A stretch of DNA of 64,000 nucleotides from Eleginops maclovinus (Eukaryota > Chordata > Actinopteri > Perciformes > Eleginopidae): contig NC_086356.1 in the NCBI RefSeq assembly GCF_036324505.1, positions 18,850,028-18,914,027 on the forward strand, read 5' to 3'. Of the stretch, positions 17,742 through 29,585 are shown piece by piece; within the stretch, counting starts at the first letter, position 1, and each line of letters opens with the position of its first letter. Position numbers and translations under genes: made by a program. A model generated the notes under the pieces. The model saw only the letters and a list, made by a program, of their open reading frames with translations. It had not been told where the DNA came from and did no database searches.

Positions 17742-20700
17742 ACTGAAGGACCCTCTATTTTTTTGTATTCTGTTCATATTTATTCCCTACCATGTCCCTT
17801 TCATTGGTTTCTCCATTATCTGAGACAAAGAAAGGAAAATATAGCAGAAAGGACCATTCTACGAGAGCCACTTATGGAACAATGCCTTTTCTTTCCATGT
17901 CCCTCAACCATGTCTTGCTTCAAATAGTGCTGTTCTTTTCAGTTAGCTGGACTTTTACTACACTTCCTCTTTTATCTGCCTTATGTCTCTGTGTTTGCTT
18001 CTGAAAATATTATGTAAGACACCAGTTTGCTCTGACTGTTTTTAATCAATATATTTGATTGTATGAAATGCCTTCATATGTCTTGGAGCATGGTTTGTAT
18101 ATCTCTCGTGAAGAGGACTCCTGCAGAGTAGCACCGCTGATGACAATGTTGACCTGTTCAGGGCTTGAGAGTTGAAGCACATGGGAAGGTGTTTTTAAAG
18201 CAAAACAAAGAAAAATTAACACTGTAAAATCTCTGAATGTGATTTTAGAGATAATACATCTTTGATAAAATATTAAAAAAGAGACTACAAATACTAGTAC
18301 TGATAGTTGGGTCTATTCAAGGGTACATTTGTATCCATTGTGCTACAGTTTATTCACATATTGTACAGTTTGTGTGACAATTAAGTTAAAAAAAACATTA
18401 ATTTACTGGTTGTTGGGGGGCGGGGGGGCTGGAAGATATCATTGTTAAGACAATCCCTGGAAACATGTATAACTTAAACATCTGCAAATAAATTTTACCA
18501 AAAGCCCTTTTGGTTGGCAATCAATATCATTGCTATTATTACATTTAATTTGATCTTTATAAGTATAGTCATTATAGAATTTGTGTATAATCAATCCAGC
18601 ACAGGAAGTAGTCACGAAAGGATGAAAGAGACATGGTTGGGCAGGTTTACTGCAACTTTAAATTAAAGCAATGATTTAATCAAATACAGCAACTCCACAT
18701 TGAAGCAAGATGAACAGGTAAGTATGCAATACCTATTGTGTGTGATGTGTATTGTTGACAATGTTCCAATAGGTGGTGCAAGAGAACAGTTTGCTTGTAT
18801 CTGTATTTGTTCCTTATTTTCCTTAAACACATACATATGTAACAAGTCAAGCTTTTATTGTTGTTTTTACCCGGCATCATCACTTTACTTCATTCTGTAT
18901 ACGTTTACTGCAGTAATTGATGAAAGTATAATATGTTTTGTAGAGCATTTGCAGATAAAAAAGGTCATGCCTAACCCTAAACCAGAAAATGTGTGGCACA
19001 AATGATACAGAAAATTACCTTATCAGAACTAAATTGGCATAGCAGGTTATTTTAATTTTATTATCACCCCCACTGTATGACTATCTTTGTTCTTCCCACC
19101 CTGTCATCAGATGGTTCCACCTGTATAAAAACAGGAGTAGTTTTCTCTACACAAATCCCGACATGGACATGGAGGTGAGACATGAGCATCAATGAGTTTC
19201 CTAAGCTGCTAGAACCCTTGCAATTTGTTCTCAAGCACTCAAATGGTAAATTCAAGTTTAATGATAGTTGCTCTTATGACAGCATGTAATTTTATTTCAC
19301 AAGTGACCATGGAACTCTCAATCCGTGCCCTTCCACCCCTTAATGGTTTTCACCAATCAAAACACGAATGATCTATGTAGGCGACAGGTGACATTCACCA
19401 GTGCTGTAATTTGCATGTAAAATTGAAATCCTGTCTGCAAGCCAGTTTATATGCAAAAAGATGTGTAGGTGTACTGATAAGCAATGTAATACAAGCAATC
19501 CCACGCCTGCCCACTTATTTAGGTAAATGTATTTAATACAAATGAAAAAAATATAAAATCTGAATTTTTCCATTTTTTATTAGGGTGTGTTGTATGCTAA
19601 TCAGGGAAATATAATTCACACCATGAGATGCAACGAAATGTGCTAAAGAAACTGCATTTACACACCCAGCGGACACAACGGAGTTGCCTTTAGGGCCACT
19701 AGCCGAATCCTTTGCTTATTGTTGAGGTTCAACTAAGTTCACTGGCCAACTTTTGACTCTGTCACTCCAATGTTCACAGATTAGAGGTGGCATACTATCA
19801 CCTTTTCTGAGCAGGTTTGTGAGCGGCTTCCCACAGTTTTACATTAACTCAAGAGCCATTTTACCAGAGGCTGAAAATCTGCCGAGAGCTGCAGCCTTAG
19901 CTGATTCTCTGGGGGATTCTCAGTTAATGCTTTCTCACCTCAAGGAGTTATTTTCATGAATATCCCTCACTGGAGCTTCAAACTGCTGTTTCAGTTGTTG
20001 ACAAGTTTTCCGACATTTTCCTACCTATCTGCGATTTGTAGTTATTCATGGGCAGTAATAATGAAAATATGTGCTCATGCTGAATGAAAATTCTTGGGAA
20101 TATTGTTTTATGTGTATCAATAATCTTTGAGAACTCAACATCTATGTAGTCAAATATCAGTATGCAAGCACACAGTGGAGGGCATCTGTAAACAAGGGTG
20201 AGTTGCAACATGGTGTGATTGCATTGAAATTCAGAGTCAAGCTGCCTCTAGCATAAGAATCATTTTCAGTGCTAGGATATGACTATCAAATACAATAAGC
20301 CATGGCTACAGGCACAAGAACACTGTGATAAACAGCAGTATGTGTTTTTGTTGATTCCTTGTAGATATGATAACGTGTTTGAACTCACAAAGGGTATTTT
20401 TTTTAACATGAGTTTGTCAAGTTTAAGATAAATTGTAAGGACAATTCAGCTATAATCAAGAATTCTTCATCTCCCAAATCACTTTCAAAGTGAAATGGTT
20501 TTCTTGCTCTTTCTTGGCTGCTAGTTCAGTGAGTTGTGGTCGTACAGTGATGAGACTTATACCAATGGAATCTGTAGAATCTCAGGTTTCACATGATATG
20601 TGGTTTGTGCAGATAGCATGTAGTAAAGCTCACTCTGTGCTATGTAGCATTAGCTCGTTTTCGTTCAGTGATGATTTAGACATTGGAGTTGTGTTTTGTT

Positions 20701-21279
20701 TAGATAAAAATGGTTAATATGGTCTGGTAGCTGAGTTTCTTCCCGTTAAGTGGGTGTGCCACATTAATAGGTTGTTAAATGTTAACATGCCCTGAGGCGC
20801 GGTTTTTTACAAGTTGCTGCGTCTGGGCTTATGAGGTTAACGTGTTGTGAATGAAAAACCATCGCCGTATGTCTGCTCAATACAGGTAAAGTGTGCATAC
20901 AGCCTAAAAGCTTGGTAACGTAGCGTTGATAGCGTTAGCGTGCAACTTTGCCGAGGCAAGCAGTGTGCTTGCGGCTCAAGTTCCACAACAGCTCCACAAT
21001 TCAGTGAAATGTCGAGAACACAACCATAATTTGGGTTTTTGCTCCGGGGGAATAGTGGTAAAAATAAATATAAGCCACTTGTTCTTCACATCTTCTTCCT
21101 TAGGTATGGCAAACAAAGAAAGTTTTGGTTAGCGGCGAAAGTGACAGCTTCTCCTTGCCATGGCTCCTCTGCTCGGGTCGGCTTTACCTTGTGGTGTTGG
21201 AGCGGCTCGCAGTTCCGTATCAGGTGACGTCAGTGTGATACCGAACTGAACCAGGAAGTAAAGAAAGGAATCCAATCAA

Positions 21280-21433
21280 GGCGTTTCAGGCAGGGGGAGG
21301 GATATGGGAGAGAATCTCCCTCTAGCCTGAACTTTGGGATTTTAGCTATTGCAGACCTATTATGCACACAAACATAAATAACACACTACAGGAAAGGGAA
21401 AACCCCAAAAAGCATAATATGGCCCCTTTAAAT
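21280..21433 (-). repeat. Partial MITE ending GGCCCCTTTAA
   Basis: Shares AACACACTACAGGAAAGGG, AACCCCAAAAAG and the terminus GCATAATATGGCCCCTTTAA with the reverse complement of the element at 61353-61818. The outer end of this copy is not determined. Confidence 0.55.
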
Positions 21434-21559
21434 AAATTTAAGAAATCACTCAACCTCTGCTGATTGGACCCGAAGAAAATATTGACATTCATGGATCCTA
21501 GAGGAGGACTCCAGCTGGGTAAACCAAAAACTTTTCTCTAATGCTAACTCAAGAATAAA

Positions 21560-21905
21560 ACTGAAACGTTTTGACAACTTCAGTATTTACTGGATTGCCA
21601 TGAAATTGGTTCCAGACTTTAACATCCTTCTTCGGTTTGGTTGAAAAGCGACATTATGACCTGGTTCTTCATCTAGCGCCATCCTTGTGTTGTAGAAAGA
21701 TTCATTTGTCCACAAAGACTCACAAACCTAGCCCCAGTTGTAGGCCACTCTGCATTTAGAGCTAATTACAAATCTTAGCATGCTATCACGCTAAACTATT
21801 ACGATGAAAAATATATACATTATGTCTGCTATAAATCAGCATGTGAGCATCATCTTTGTGATCTTAACACACTAACATTAGCATTTAGCTTAAAGTATTC
21901 TTGCA
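21560..21905. repeat. Dispersed fish repeat (TTAGCATGCTA family)
   Basis: Contains the phrases ACTGGATTGCCATGAAATTG, TCTAGCGCCATCC, TTAGCATGCTATCACGCTAA and ACACTAACATTAGCATTTAG, which recur in this order in a very common teleost interspersed repeat. No coding capacity. A fragment with GTTAGCATGCTAACATTTGC lies near 14240. Confidence 0.55.
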
Positions 21906-22846
21906 ACTGAGCAAATCGTTTCTGTGAAATGAACATGAGACAAAATGTAGATGTTTTTTTTCCCAGTGAGTTCCAAAATAATCAAAAATAACTATCTTAT
22001 CTGCTAGTTCATGTACTTCTACATTCTGTATTAAAATCCCACATCAATCACCTTCAAGTTCATGAGAATATTCCTCACCCCCCCTCCCTCAATATCTCCA
22101 ATCTCATAAAAGCATCCATCATCTTATTAAGTAACCTATTTGCTGTGGTGATCCCCAGGTAGAACAAGATAATGAAAACTAAATCAATCAATTTCCATTA
22201 TTGAGATATCCTTCCTTAACATTTAATGAAGTGTGATGAATTGAAAGCTGACAGGGATTAACAATGTGGTGCAGCTAAAAGGTGTGTGTTTTTAAGGTTA
22301 ACAGCTCAGGAAAACAGAGTGGATGAAAATCACATATACAATGACACGTAAACCTAATGGAGGAGTAGGGATAGAGATATTGCTGAAGGCAGATAGACTA
22401 ATGGTTTGGAGATTAGTGGGCCCAGAAGGTGACTTTAATCTGATGAGACGACAATCCTTTTTCTTTACCCATAGGAAACAGATTTAATAGATGGATAGTT
22501 TATCACAGCCTTTGCTAATCACCTAGTATCAGTTGATCACATTCGGCCTCATTGCCCATTGGTAGGAAAATGTCAACAGCAACATTTATATCTGATTTTA
22601 TGCTTAATTTGCCTGACAGGGTGGGTCATTTTGAATTCCTCATGTGTTAAAAGTGTCCCTTACTGAGGATGACTGCCAGCTGTTTTTTAAAAACCTACTC
22701 AGAGTTGGTGTCAGTGCCTGAATGGCACCAGAACACAGCACCTGAAATGTGTTAGAGAAAAAGGTAATTGACTTGGAGACACATCGCCCAAGTTCCTTCT
22801 AAATGTACGGAGGCCGAGAACGGCCATAGATTTTTCTCTTTTTTAT

Positions 22847-23666
22847 GCACTGTTATCTCGTGATAACGACTTATCTCGACATAACAAAGATCGTTTTCAG
22901 GATTAATTAATTTTGTTATCTCGACATAACAAAGATCGTTTTCAGGATTAATTAATTTTGTTATCTCGACATAACAAAGATCGTTTTCAGGATTAATTAA
23001 TTTTGTTATCTCGACATAACAAAGATCGTTTTCAGGATTAATTAATTTTGTTATCTCGACATAACAAAGCTTGTTTTCTGAATTAATTAATTTTGTTATC
23101 TCGACATAACAAAGATCGTTTTCAGGATTAATTAATTTTGTTATCTCGACATAACAAAGATGTTTTCTCATGATAACTACTTATTATGTAGTTATCTCGA
23201 TATAACGAAGATTGTTTTCTGAATAATCATTTCGTTATCTCGATATAACAAAGATTGTTTTCTCATGATAACTACTTATTATGTAGTTATCTCGATATAA
23301 CAAAGATTGTTTCTGAATTAATCATTTCGTTATCTCGATATAACAGAAATATGTACGTTACCTTAGCTGAAGCAGCCAGATATATAGGAGTTTGTCAGCC
23401 TCTCATCTGCTAACCGGTAGCCCCTAAACAAACCCAGTCAAGTAAACAAACTAACATGAAGTGTAACTTACCGGTAGGCTACACCTACAACCAGTGGCTA
23501 CAGAAGCCGTTCGTGGCAGCTCTTGTAGGTTGAAATCAGGTTGAAATCAAGTCGAACATTAATATAAATTAGTAATGAATGAATAAATGAATCCGTTATC
23601 ATGAAAAACGGTCTTTGTTATATCGAGATAACGAAATAATAAGTCGTTATCACGACATAACAGTGC
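22847..23666. mobile_element. MITE with palindromic TIRs and internal tandem array
   Basis: The left terminus GCACTGTTATCTCGTGATAA and the right terminus (reverse complement GCACTGTTATGTCGTGATAA) form inverted repeats of about 30 bp around 820 bp. The body is built from variants of the palindrome GTTATCTCGATATAAC. No coding capacity. Target-site duplication and superfamily were not determined. Confidence 0.65.
22871..23165. repeat. 45-bp tandem repeat, about seven units
   Basis: Units start at 22871, 22916, 22961, 23006, 23051, 23096 and 23141, each opening TTATCTCGACATAACAAAG and closing GATTAATTAATTTTG. The unit at 23051 differs (AAGCTTGTTTTCTGAATTAA) and resembles the looser units at 23175-23345. 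Since 45 is a multiple of three, the minus strand stays open by chance. Confidence 0.95.
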
Positions 23667-24546
23667 GTAGGGCAGGGGATAAGTTGGGTGTCAAGAATAA
23701 ACTCTTGCAAGTATAATCTTCCCTGATGCAGGTAGCCCAGTGGAAATGTGTTTTAAATATGAACCCCAGCTGGGATTCAGAATGCAGAGAAACAGCCTCA
23801 ATCAGAACAGATTGGATGGAAAAAATTTGATAGCAAAAAAGTCTCAAAAGGGCTAAAAGAGCAGAGTTTCTGGCTGGCCATGTCTGCTGATACGGGCTTG
23901 CATTAAGTCAGGGAAGGATCAGAAGTCCCTGGGTGTGCAGTTCTCCACATCTCTAAAGCCTTCAAGGATGGGCGTTGTCACACTTTGGTTGGTTGAAAGG
24001 GCACATGCACCAAGATGTTTCCACTTTTTAATCAAGAGCCTATCCTCACTCCAGAGCAACAGGTGATCTGAATAAACTCTAATCAACTCTAAGCTGTGAC
24101 ATTCAGGCAAACATGAATTTGGGAATGTAAAATGATAACACGTAGGCCTACCAAAGAATATGCTATGCCACAATTGGCTTTTGGTAAAGAACGATAAGGT
24201 CAACAGAACCCATGATTTATTCTGATAATATTTATTCTTATTTTGAGTCAAAGTGTGAATTATGCTTCCCAGTCCCACACATAAACGTGTAATAGCTACG
24301 TTGGTCCACAGGGCAAGACATACTGATTTAACGAATAACCCTCTCCTGACATGGATACGTATTTTTTTCCTATAGATTTCTGATGGCCAGTTCCCATGTC
24401 ACGTGATCGTCAACTTTGCCGGTGTGAAAAGAAAAAACGTGGCGGACACCCGACTCATTTTTAGTGCAAAATCCTAAATTGTAGGATACTTTGGCCATTA
24501 TAATGCTTTTTCATTACATTTCTAGCAAGACGTGTATATCCTACTT
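23667..24546. other. Intergenic, nothing recognised
   Basis: AT-rich sequence with no coding similarity and no clear terminal repeats. It may include eroded 3' sequence of the gypsy element that starts at 24547. Confidence 0.4.
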
Positions 24547-26111
24547 TCAGAATCTAAGTCCAGTGGATGTGTAGGATCTATAGTTTGAATATGTTTTTGT
24601 AGCTGGGCTGTACGGGGAGACTGTTGCCCATTGTGGCCGTTTGTCGCTGGCCTCCATCCATTCTCTGATGGGGCCTATGTCTGGATCAGCCTCCTGAGCC
24701 TTCTGGAGCTCTTCTGGCCTCCAGCCACAGAACAGCCCAGTAGTGTTGTTGGTCGTAGTCCGGTAGATTATTCCAGGATTTATATTGTCAACCCCAGCAG
24801 GTGAAGCTTCTCCTACCCCCACTGGACTCACTGCTGTGGAAGCTGAGGGTCTCTCTGCCCACACTGGGCTCAGCATCGCCTGGTTGATGTCAGAGTCCAA
24901 CTGGCACTGCATCGCCTGATCACAAAAACTCACCAGCTGAGGGGAGGGGCATGGCAGCTTACATGGACAAGACTGCCGGCAGGGTCTCCTTGAGTGGCTG
25001 TCTGCGTTGCTGTGTAGCAGGCCGGCCCGATGAACAATCTCAAAGTTGTATTCACCCAGTCTCTCCAACCACCTGGCAAGCTGTCCCTCAGGCTCTTTTA
25101 TACGTGTTAGCCAGCGAAGGCTGCTGTGGTCAGTGCGCACTGTGAAGGGCCGGCCCAGGAGATACTGCCTGAAGTGTGATGTAAACTCCACCACAGCCAG
25201 CAGTTCACGTCGTGTAGTGCAGTAATTCTGTTCAGTTTTGGATAGTTTGCGACTCCCATAGGCCAGCACACGCTCTCTGCCTTGCTGAACCTGAGAGGAC
25301 AGCGCCAATGCCCACATCGCTTGCATCTGTATCCAGTATCATGCTGCCTTGGTCGAGTGAATAACCCAAAACAGGTGCTGTGGTTAGCAGACGCTTGAGC
25401 TCGTTGAATGATGCCTGGCATTCTTCACGGCAGTAAAAACGGGCATATTTTTTTGTCAGGGCATGGAGAGGCTCAGCCACGGAGGCAAAGTCTTTGACAA
25501 ACCGCCTGTAGTATGATGCAAGGCCGATGAACTGGCGGACTTCTTGGACTGATGTAGACGCCGGCCACTCCTGCACCTTCTGAACTTTGCTGGGGTCAGT
25601 AGCCACACCATCCTCAGAGACAATGTGGCCCACATAGGCCACCTGGCGGCGAAAGAGAAAGCATTTTGCAGCCTTGAGTTTCAGGTTAGCCTGTTGGAGG
25701 CGGTCGAAGACCTGGCTCAGTCGTTGCAGCATCTCCAGCACATCTCTGCCCAGCACGATGATGTCATCCAGGTAGACGAGGCAGGTTTCCCACTGCATGC
25801 CAGTCAACACGCGGTCCATCAAGCGCTGAAATGTGCTGGGGCGTTGCACAATCCGAAAGGCATCACATTCCACTCAACAGTCCATTTCTTGTGCAGAAAG
25901 CAGATGCTTTGCATGCTCTAGGGGTCAGCTCGACCTGCCAATAGCCGGAGGCGAGGTCCAGAGTGCTGAACCATTTGGCACTGGAGAGGGTGTCTAGTGT
26001 GTCTTGGATGCGGGGCAGTGGATACGCATCTTTAATAGTACTGTCATTTACGGCTCTATAGTCTATGCAGAGGAGGTAGGTGCCGGCTGGATCCTGTTGG
26101 CCGCTTGTCAC
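24547..26111 (-). pseudogene. Decayed Ty3/gypsy pol: reverse transcriptase and RNase H
   Basis: Reading leftward: RT palm (LCIDYRAVNDSTIKDAYPLP, FSTLDLASGYWQVEL), then the active site LVYLDDIIVLG, then FIGLASYYRRFVKDFAS, then RNase H (MILDTDASDVGIGAVLS, TRRELLAVVEF, TDHSSLRWL). At least two frame changes occur (near 25870 and 25240-25330), and the box normally leading into the YxDD strand is damaged. The integrase expected downstream is absent before 24547, so the element is truncated at its 3' end. The domain order is the usual RT-RNaseH, unlike the Gmr1-like element nearby. Confidence 0.85.
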
Positions 26112-26589
26112 AAGGGGTTCTCCGGATTCTTCTATAGGCTGACGTCATCGGGAGCGGGTCCTCTTATGACGTCACCGTCGCCATCTTGTTAGTGATGTCC
26201 TGAAGCTCTCACCTACGACATTCTATTATGCAATCCTTCTGAGGTTTATCAGTTACTAAACACGCAATAGTATCATTGCAGCATCAATGAGTAAGAGGTA
26301 GAGGCGGTGTGTTTAGTATGTAACTCCACGCGTCCTTCTCCCTCTACTCACAATACACAATACAATATTAGCTATATGCTATCTGAGGCTAAAAACAACA
26401 TCCGGTAATACTACCAGAATTGGACAAATATGATCCGTCCAGAAACAGTGAATTATCTTTTAATATTCCGTTTCAATATACTGATTATTTCTAAAAGTAC
26501 CATAATGAAGACGTGCTTTGGATTGGACCAGGAATGGATAGCCTAGCAGGGCTTCATCTGAGGCTATGTCAGCCACCAGGAAGTGTATG
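26112..26589. other. Non-retroelement insertion within the decayed gypsy, promoter-like
   Basis: Separates the protease and RT segments of the minus-strand element and shows no retroelement similarity. It carries two perfect CRE palindromes TGACGTCA (26140-26147 and 26167-26174). A YY1-like site follows (minus strand AAGATGGCGACGG, about 26176-26188), and a minus-strand GTAGGTGAGAG donor-like site lies near 26208. Its origin is unknown. Confidence 0.45.
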
Positions 26590-26880
26590 CTAACTTGGCG
26601 TTGGGTTTATCTGGACAGGGAAGATAGCTTCACCGAGTACAGGTATGTCACCCGGACCGATACCAACAACGGACGTAACAACTGATTGCTGGAGAGGAGG
26701 CCGGACCTCTGGGTGAATAGCTTCGTAGTGATGCAGAGCCAACACACTTTTCCGTGCACCACTGTCCAAAACAGCACCCACTTCCAGTTTGTTTATAAGC
26801 ATGAGAATGCACAATTCTTGATTCTGTGTTTTAAGGTGGAGCACAGTGGGGTCAGTCATTTCAGGAAATGCTGAAAACAC
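26590..26880 (-). pseudogene. Decayed gypsy protease segment
   Basis: Translation contains VGAVLDSGARKSVLALHHYE, in which DSGA is the retropepsin catalytic D-S/T-G triplet, preceded by a short hydrophobic strand. It belongs to the same minus-strand element as the RT/RNase H remnant to its left and the gag knuckle to its right. Confidence 0.65.
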
Positions 26881-26932
26881 TTGGGCTTTTTGTGTTTTCT
26901 TTGGTGAAGGGTGTGTTGCCTCTAAAGCTTGA

Positions 26933-27440
26933 ATTATACTTGTTTTAACAGCCCTTACGCTTACGTCTTGCGTTTATGTTAATGACTCGAGGCGTTTATA
27001 CTTCATTTTGCTTTGTCGGCGGTTGCGTGTGCTGCGTGGCGATTCCCCGCCAGGACAGTAGGTGGAGCAGTGGGTTTTTCCAATGACGACCTTAGCCAAG
27101 CCTACTACGTTGAAAGGAAATTCACCGTATGCTCATACCGTCGGACCTCTTCTGACAGTCTCTCTTCCAGTGGATTCATGTTGTTGCTTCTCCTTCGTCG
27201 CTTTCTACCTTGACGTTCGAAAACAGCGGGGTTTTATTAGGGGATGAAACCGGAAGATGTGAACACGCCGCCGGACGTGATGTAGATAGTGGCTTGCGCC
27301 AGTGCTTACGTCTTGCGTCTTACGTAAAAGTTAGAAAATTGAGGTGACACACGCGAGCACGCAAGGGGGGGCTTGCAACCGCGCAAGGGCTTGCGATGCG
27401 TCTTGCGTTGCGTCTTTTTTCACCGACTATAAATCAAGTT
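26933..27440. mobile_element. Possible Harbinger-like MITE
   Basis: The left end AAGCTTGAATTATACTTG and the reverse complement of the right end AAACTTGATTTATAGTCG match at 14 of 18 positions. Subterminal sequence is rich in ACGTCTTGCG / TTGCGTCTTGCG motifs in both orientations, and there is no coding capacity. It interrupts the dead gypsy between protease and gag. Superfamily assignment is tentative. Confidence 0.45.
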
Positions 27441-27904
27441 TAAGGCATTTATACCATTTATCTGTAATGTGTAATAATTCATTTATATCCATTGTAGTTA
27501 ATAATAACAGTAAAAAGGTTATTAAGATGATTTGATTTTGATAGTTGAGTTACTCATGACATCACTTCCTGATAAGGTCGCCTGTGTGTACTCGCGACTT
27601 CCTGTTTTTGTTCCCTGCTTGTGTGGACTGAGAGTGAGGCAGACATGCTAGGTGTGTTCTGAAGCCATCCGAAGCCATCCACTAAGAAATATTGTAGAGG
27701 CAATGCCGTAAGTACACAGAACATGTGTTAAATGTGAGTAATTCATATTTTGGGTTGTTTAAAATGTAATATCTGTTGCTTTTTTACAGTTTTCACCAAA
27801 TGTCATGAAGACTTCAGAGTAAAAGGTCAACTCCACTACGACTCATGTTTTCATTGGACACGGTTTAACTTGGTGTTGAATCAGAGTTGTTACACTCTAA
27901 GTGA

Positions 27905-28262
27905 GAACACTACAAAGGGCAATTCCTCCTCATGTGACCTAATCCTGAACAGTTATGACAACAAATCTCCTCCCAGTTGATGTCTTTACGGCCTTTTTGT
28001 TTGTTGGGTGTGACTTTGGGGTTAGAGAAGGTGTGTTGGAGATATGGGCTGGAGTTAGCAGGCGTGTCCTGCACCCTTGATGGCGTGGCATGAGCTTGGG
28101 GGCTATACACATGGTCTCATTGGACTCGGCCTTGTATTCCACTGTCTTGAAGGCCGTAGCTGGGCCCGCTAGCCTCAGCAAAAAGGGGTTGTGCTTGAAA
28201 ACCTTGGACTGGGCTCATTGTCACATATGAAAGGGTTAGGATGTCCATACCCTTTATTTCTG
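27905..28262 (-). pseudogene. Decayed gypsy gag C-terminus with zinc knuckle
   Basis: Minus-strand translation ends in CCHNCSGLGHMRRNCPL, a CX2CX4HX4C nucleocapsid knuckle. Upstream gag sequence is interrupted by a stop. The segment begins at the TTAA where the piggyBac element inserted; a short open stretch with an ATG continues on the other side (39522-39570), in keeping with gag having been split there. Confidence 0.7.
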
Positions 28263-28271
28263 TTAACCCTT

Positions 28272-28581
28272 TGTGGCAGCCGGGTGTGGTTAGAGCGCCG
28301 GCTGCTGGGGTGAGGGGAGTGGCTCGGCCGGAGACCAGACAGCTGATCGGAATCAGGTAATCAGGCATTTAATATATAGCATGTTGGTAACCTGGTTCTG
28401 GTCGGTCTTGCAGTAGGCTGGGTCCTGGGAAGACGACACACCCCGTCCTGGCCTTGCCCGTCCTAAAAGTACCGCGGAGCGGTCTGTTGTGTGCACATTT
28501 CTTGAGGAATAAACGCTGTTGTTTTTGCCCAACCACGAACGCTTCCGTCTCTTGCCTTTTACCTGAGCCATCCCGCTCACA
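28272..28581 (+). repeat. 5' LTR of Gmr1-like element
   Basis: Starts TGTGGCAGCCGGGTG and ends CCCGCTCACA; contains GAATAAACGCTG as a probable polyadenylation signal. It pairs with the 3' LTR over its full 310 bp. Confidence 0.95.
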
Positions 28582-28582
28582 G

Positions 28583-28600
28583 TGGCGCCTGAACAGGGAC
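28583..28600 (+). other. Primer-binding site, tRNA-Lys3 type
   Basis: TGGCGCCTGAACAGGGAC begins one base after the 5' LTR. It differs at one position from the 18-nt tRNA-Lys3 primer-binding site known from lentiviruses. Confidence 0.85.
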
Positions 28601-28613
28601 CTGAACCCCTCAG

Positions 28614-29585
28614 ATGGCGGAAGGAGAAAGCCCGCTGGGCCAGGCCCTCCAGCGTCTCGCCCTCATGCAGGAGAGCACAACTGCCCTGCAACGTCAGCAG
28701 AGCGAGGCTCTCCTCGAAATCGCCTCCAGCCAGCGGGAGGACCGTGCTCTCCTGCAGGAGCTGCTGCAGCGTCCGGCCGCCCGGGAGGCCGAGCCGGTGA
28801 CCAACCCCGCCCGGCCGCCGCAGATTGCCCTCCAGAAGATGTCAGCCGACGACGACCCAGAGGCTTATCTGGACATATTTGAGGGCACTGCGGCGGCGTG
28901 CGGGTGGCCGGAGGAGGAGTGGGCTGTGTGGCTTCTTCCCCTGCTGGCCGGGGAAGCGCAGCTAGCCGCCCACGGCCTGCCAGCGTCCGATCGACATGAG
29001 TACAAGCAGCTGCGGAGGGCCATCCTGGACCGGCTCGGCAGCACGCCAGAGGGACACTGCCGCCGGTTCAGGGCCCTTCCCTTCGAGGACGCTGGCCGCC
29101 CCTTCTCCTACGCGAAGCAGCTCCTCGATGCGGCGAGGCGCTGGCTTCAGCCGGGGATGCGCTCCGCCGAGGACGTCATGGAGCAGGTGGCACTGGAGCA
29201 GTTTGTCGCCGGGCTGCCATCGTCAACGGCGAATTGTCACCGCCCTGCCAGCCTGGCGGCAGCCGTCGTCCTCACGGAGGACCACCTTTCGCTTCCCCGG
29301 CAGAGCATGAAGGAGGAGCCCCGACAACCTGTCGTCCCCGCGGACCGACCCGTTCCAGCCCCAAGGAGGAGGTTCCAGACAGCAGCCGCTGCACCACGTT
29401 CCCCTCAACCCACGACCCTGCCCCTTCCCACCCAAGCCCTACCTCATCTCTCTCTCTCTCTCTCTCTCCCCAGGATCCAGCCTCCGCCTCTGGTCGTCCG
29501 GCACCACGGGGGGCTCCTCAGGCGCCAGGGCAGGAGTGCTGGCGGTGCGGGCAGCCCGGCCACTTCCGGCGGGAGTGTCCCATGA
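28614..29585 (+). pseudogene. Gmr1-like gag (capsid part)
   Basis: Starts at the first ATG after the primer-binding site. The N-terminal segment is a glutamine/leucine-rich helix, followed by a capsid-like region with LDIFEGTAAACGWPEEEWAV and the SCAN-like HCRRFRALPFED and DVMEQVALEQFVAGLP. This frame loses homology at the (TC)n tract near 29447-29468. The proline-rich linker and zinc knuckle continue in the frame of the next ORF, so dinucleotide slippage probably broke an originally continuous gag-pol frame. Confidence 0.75.

Larger units (their letters stand above)
17742..22846. other. Intergenic region with dispersed repeats
   Basis: Includes the likely smarca2 3' UTR (candidate AATAAA at 18487-18492). 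No coding segment or RNA gene is recognisable. Repeat copies at about 21100-21433 and 21560-21905 are listed separately. Confidence 0.6.

Noticed and set aside
22871..23165. Regular 45-bp units resembling a CRISPR array
   Set aside because: The whole unit is repeated with no unique spacers, and the setting is a vertebrate genome.
22752..23171. Minus-strand ORF of 139 aa with a 15-residue repeat
   Set aside because: Open only because the 45-bp DNA repeat is a multiple of three; no start context, no domain, and it lies in a MITE.
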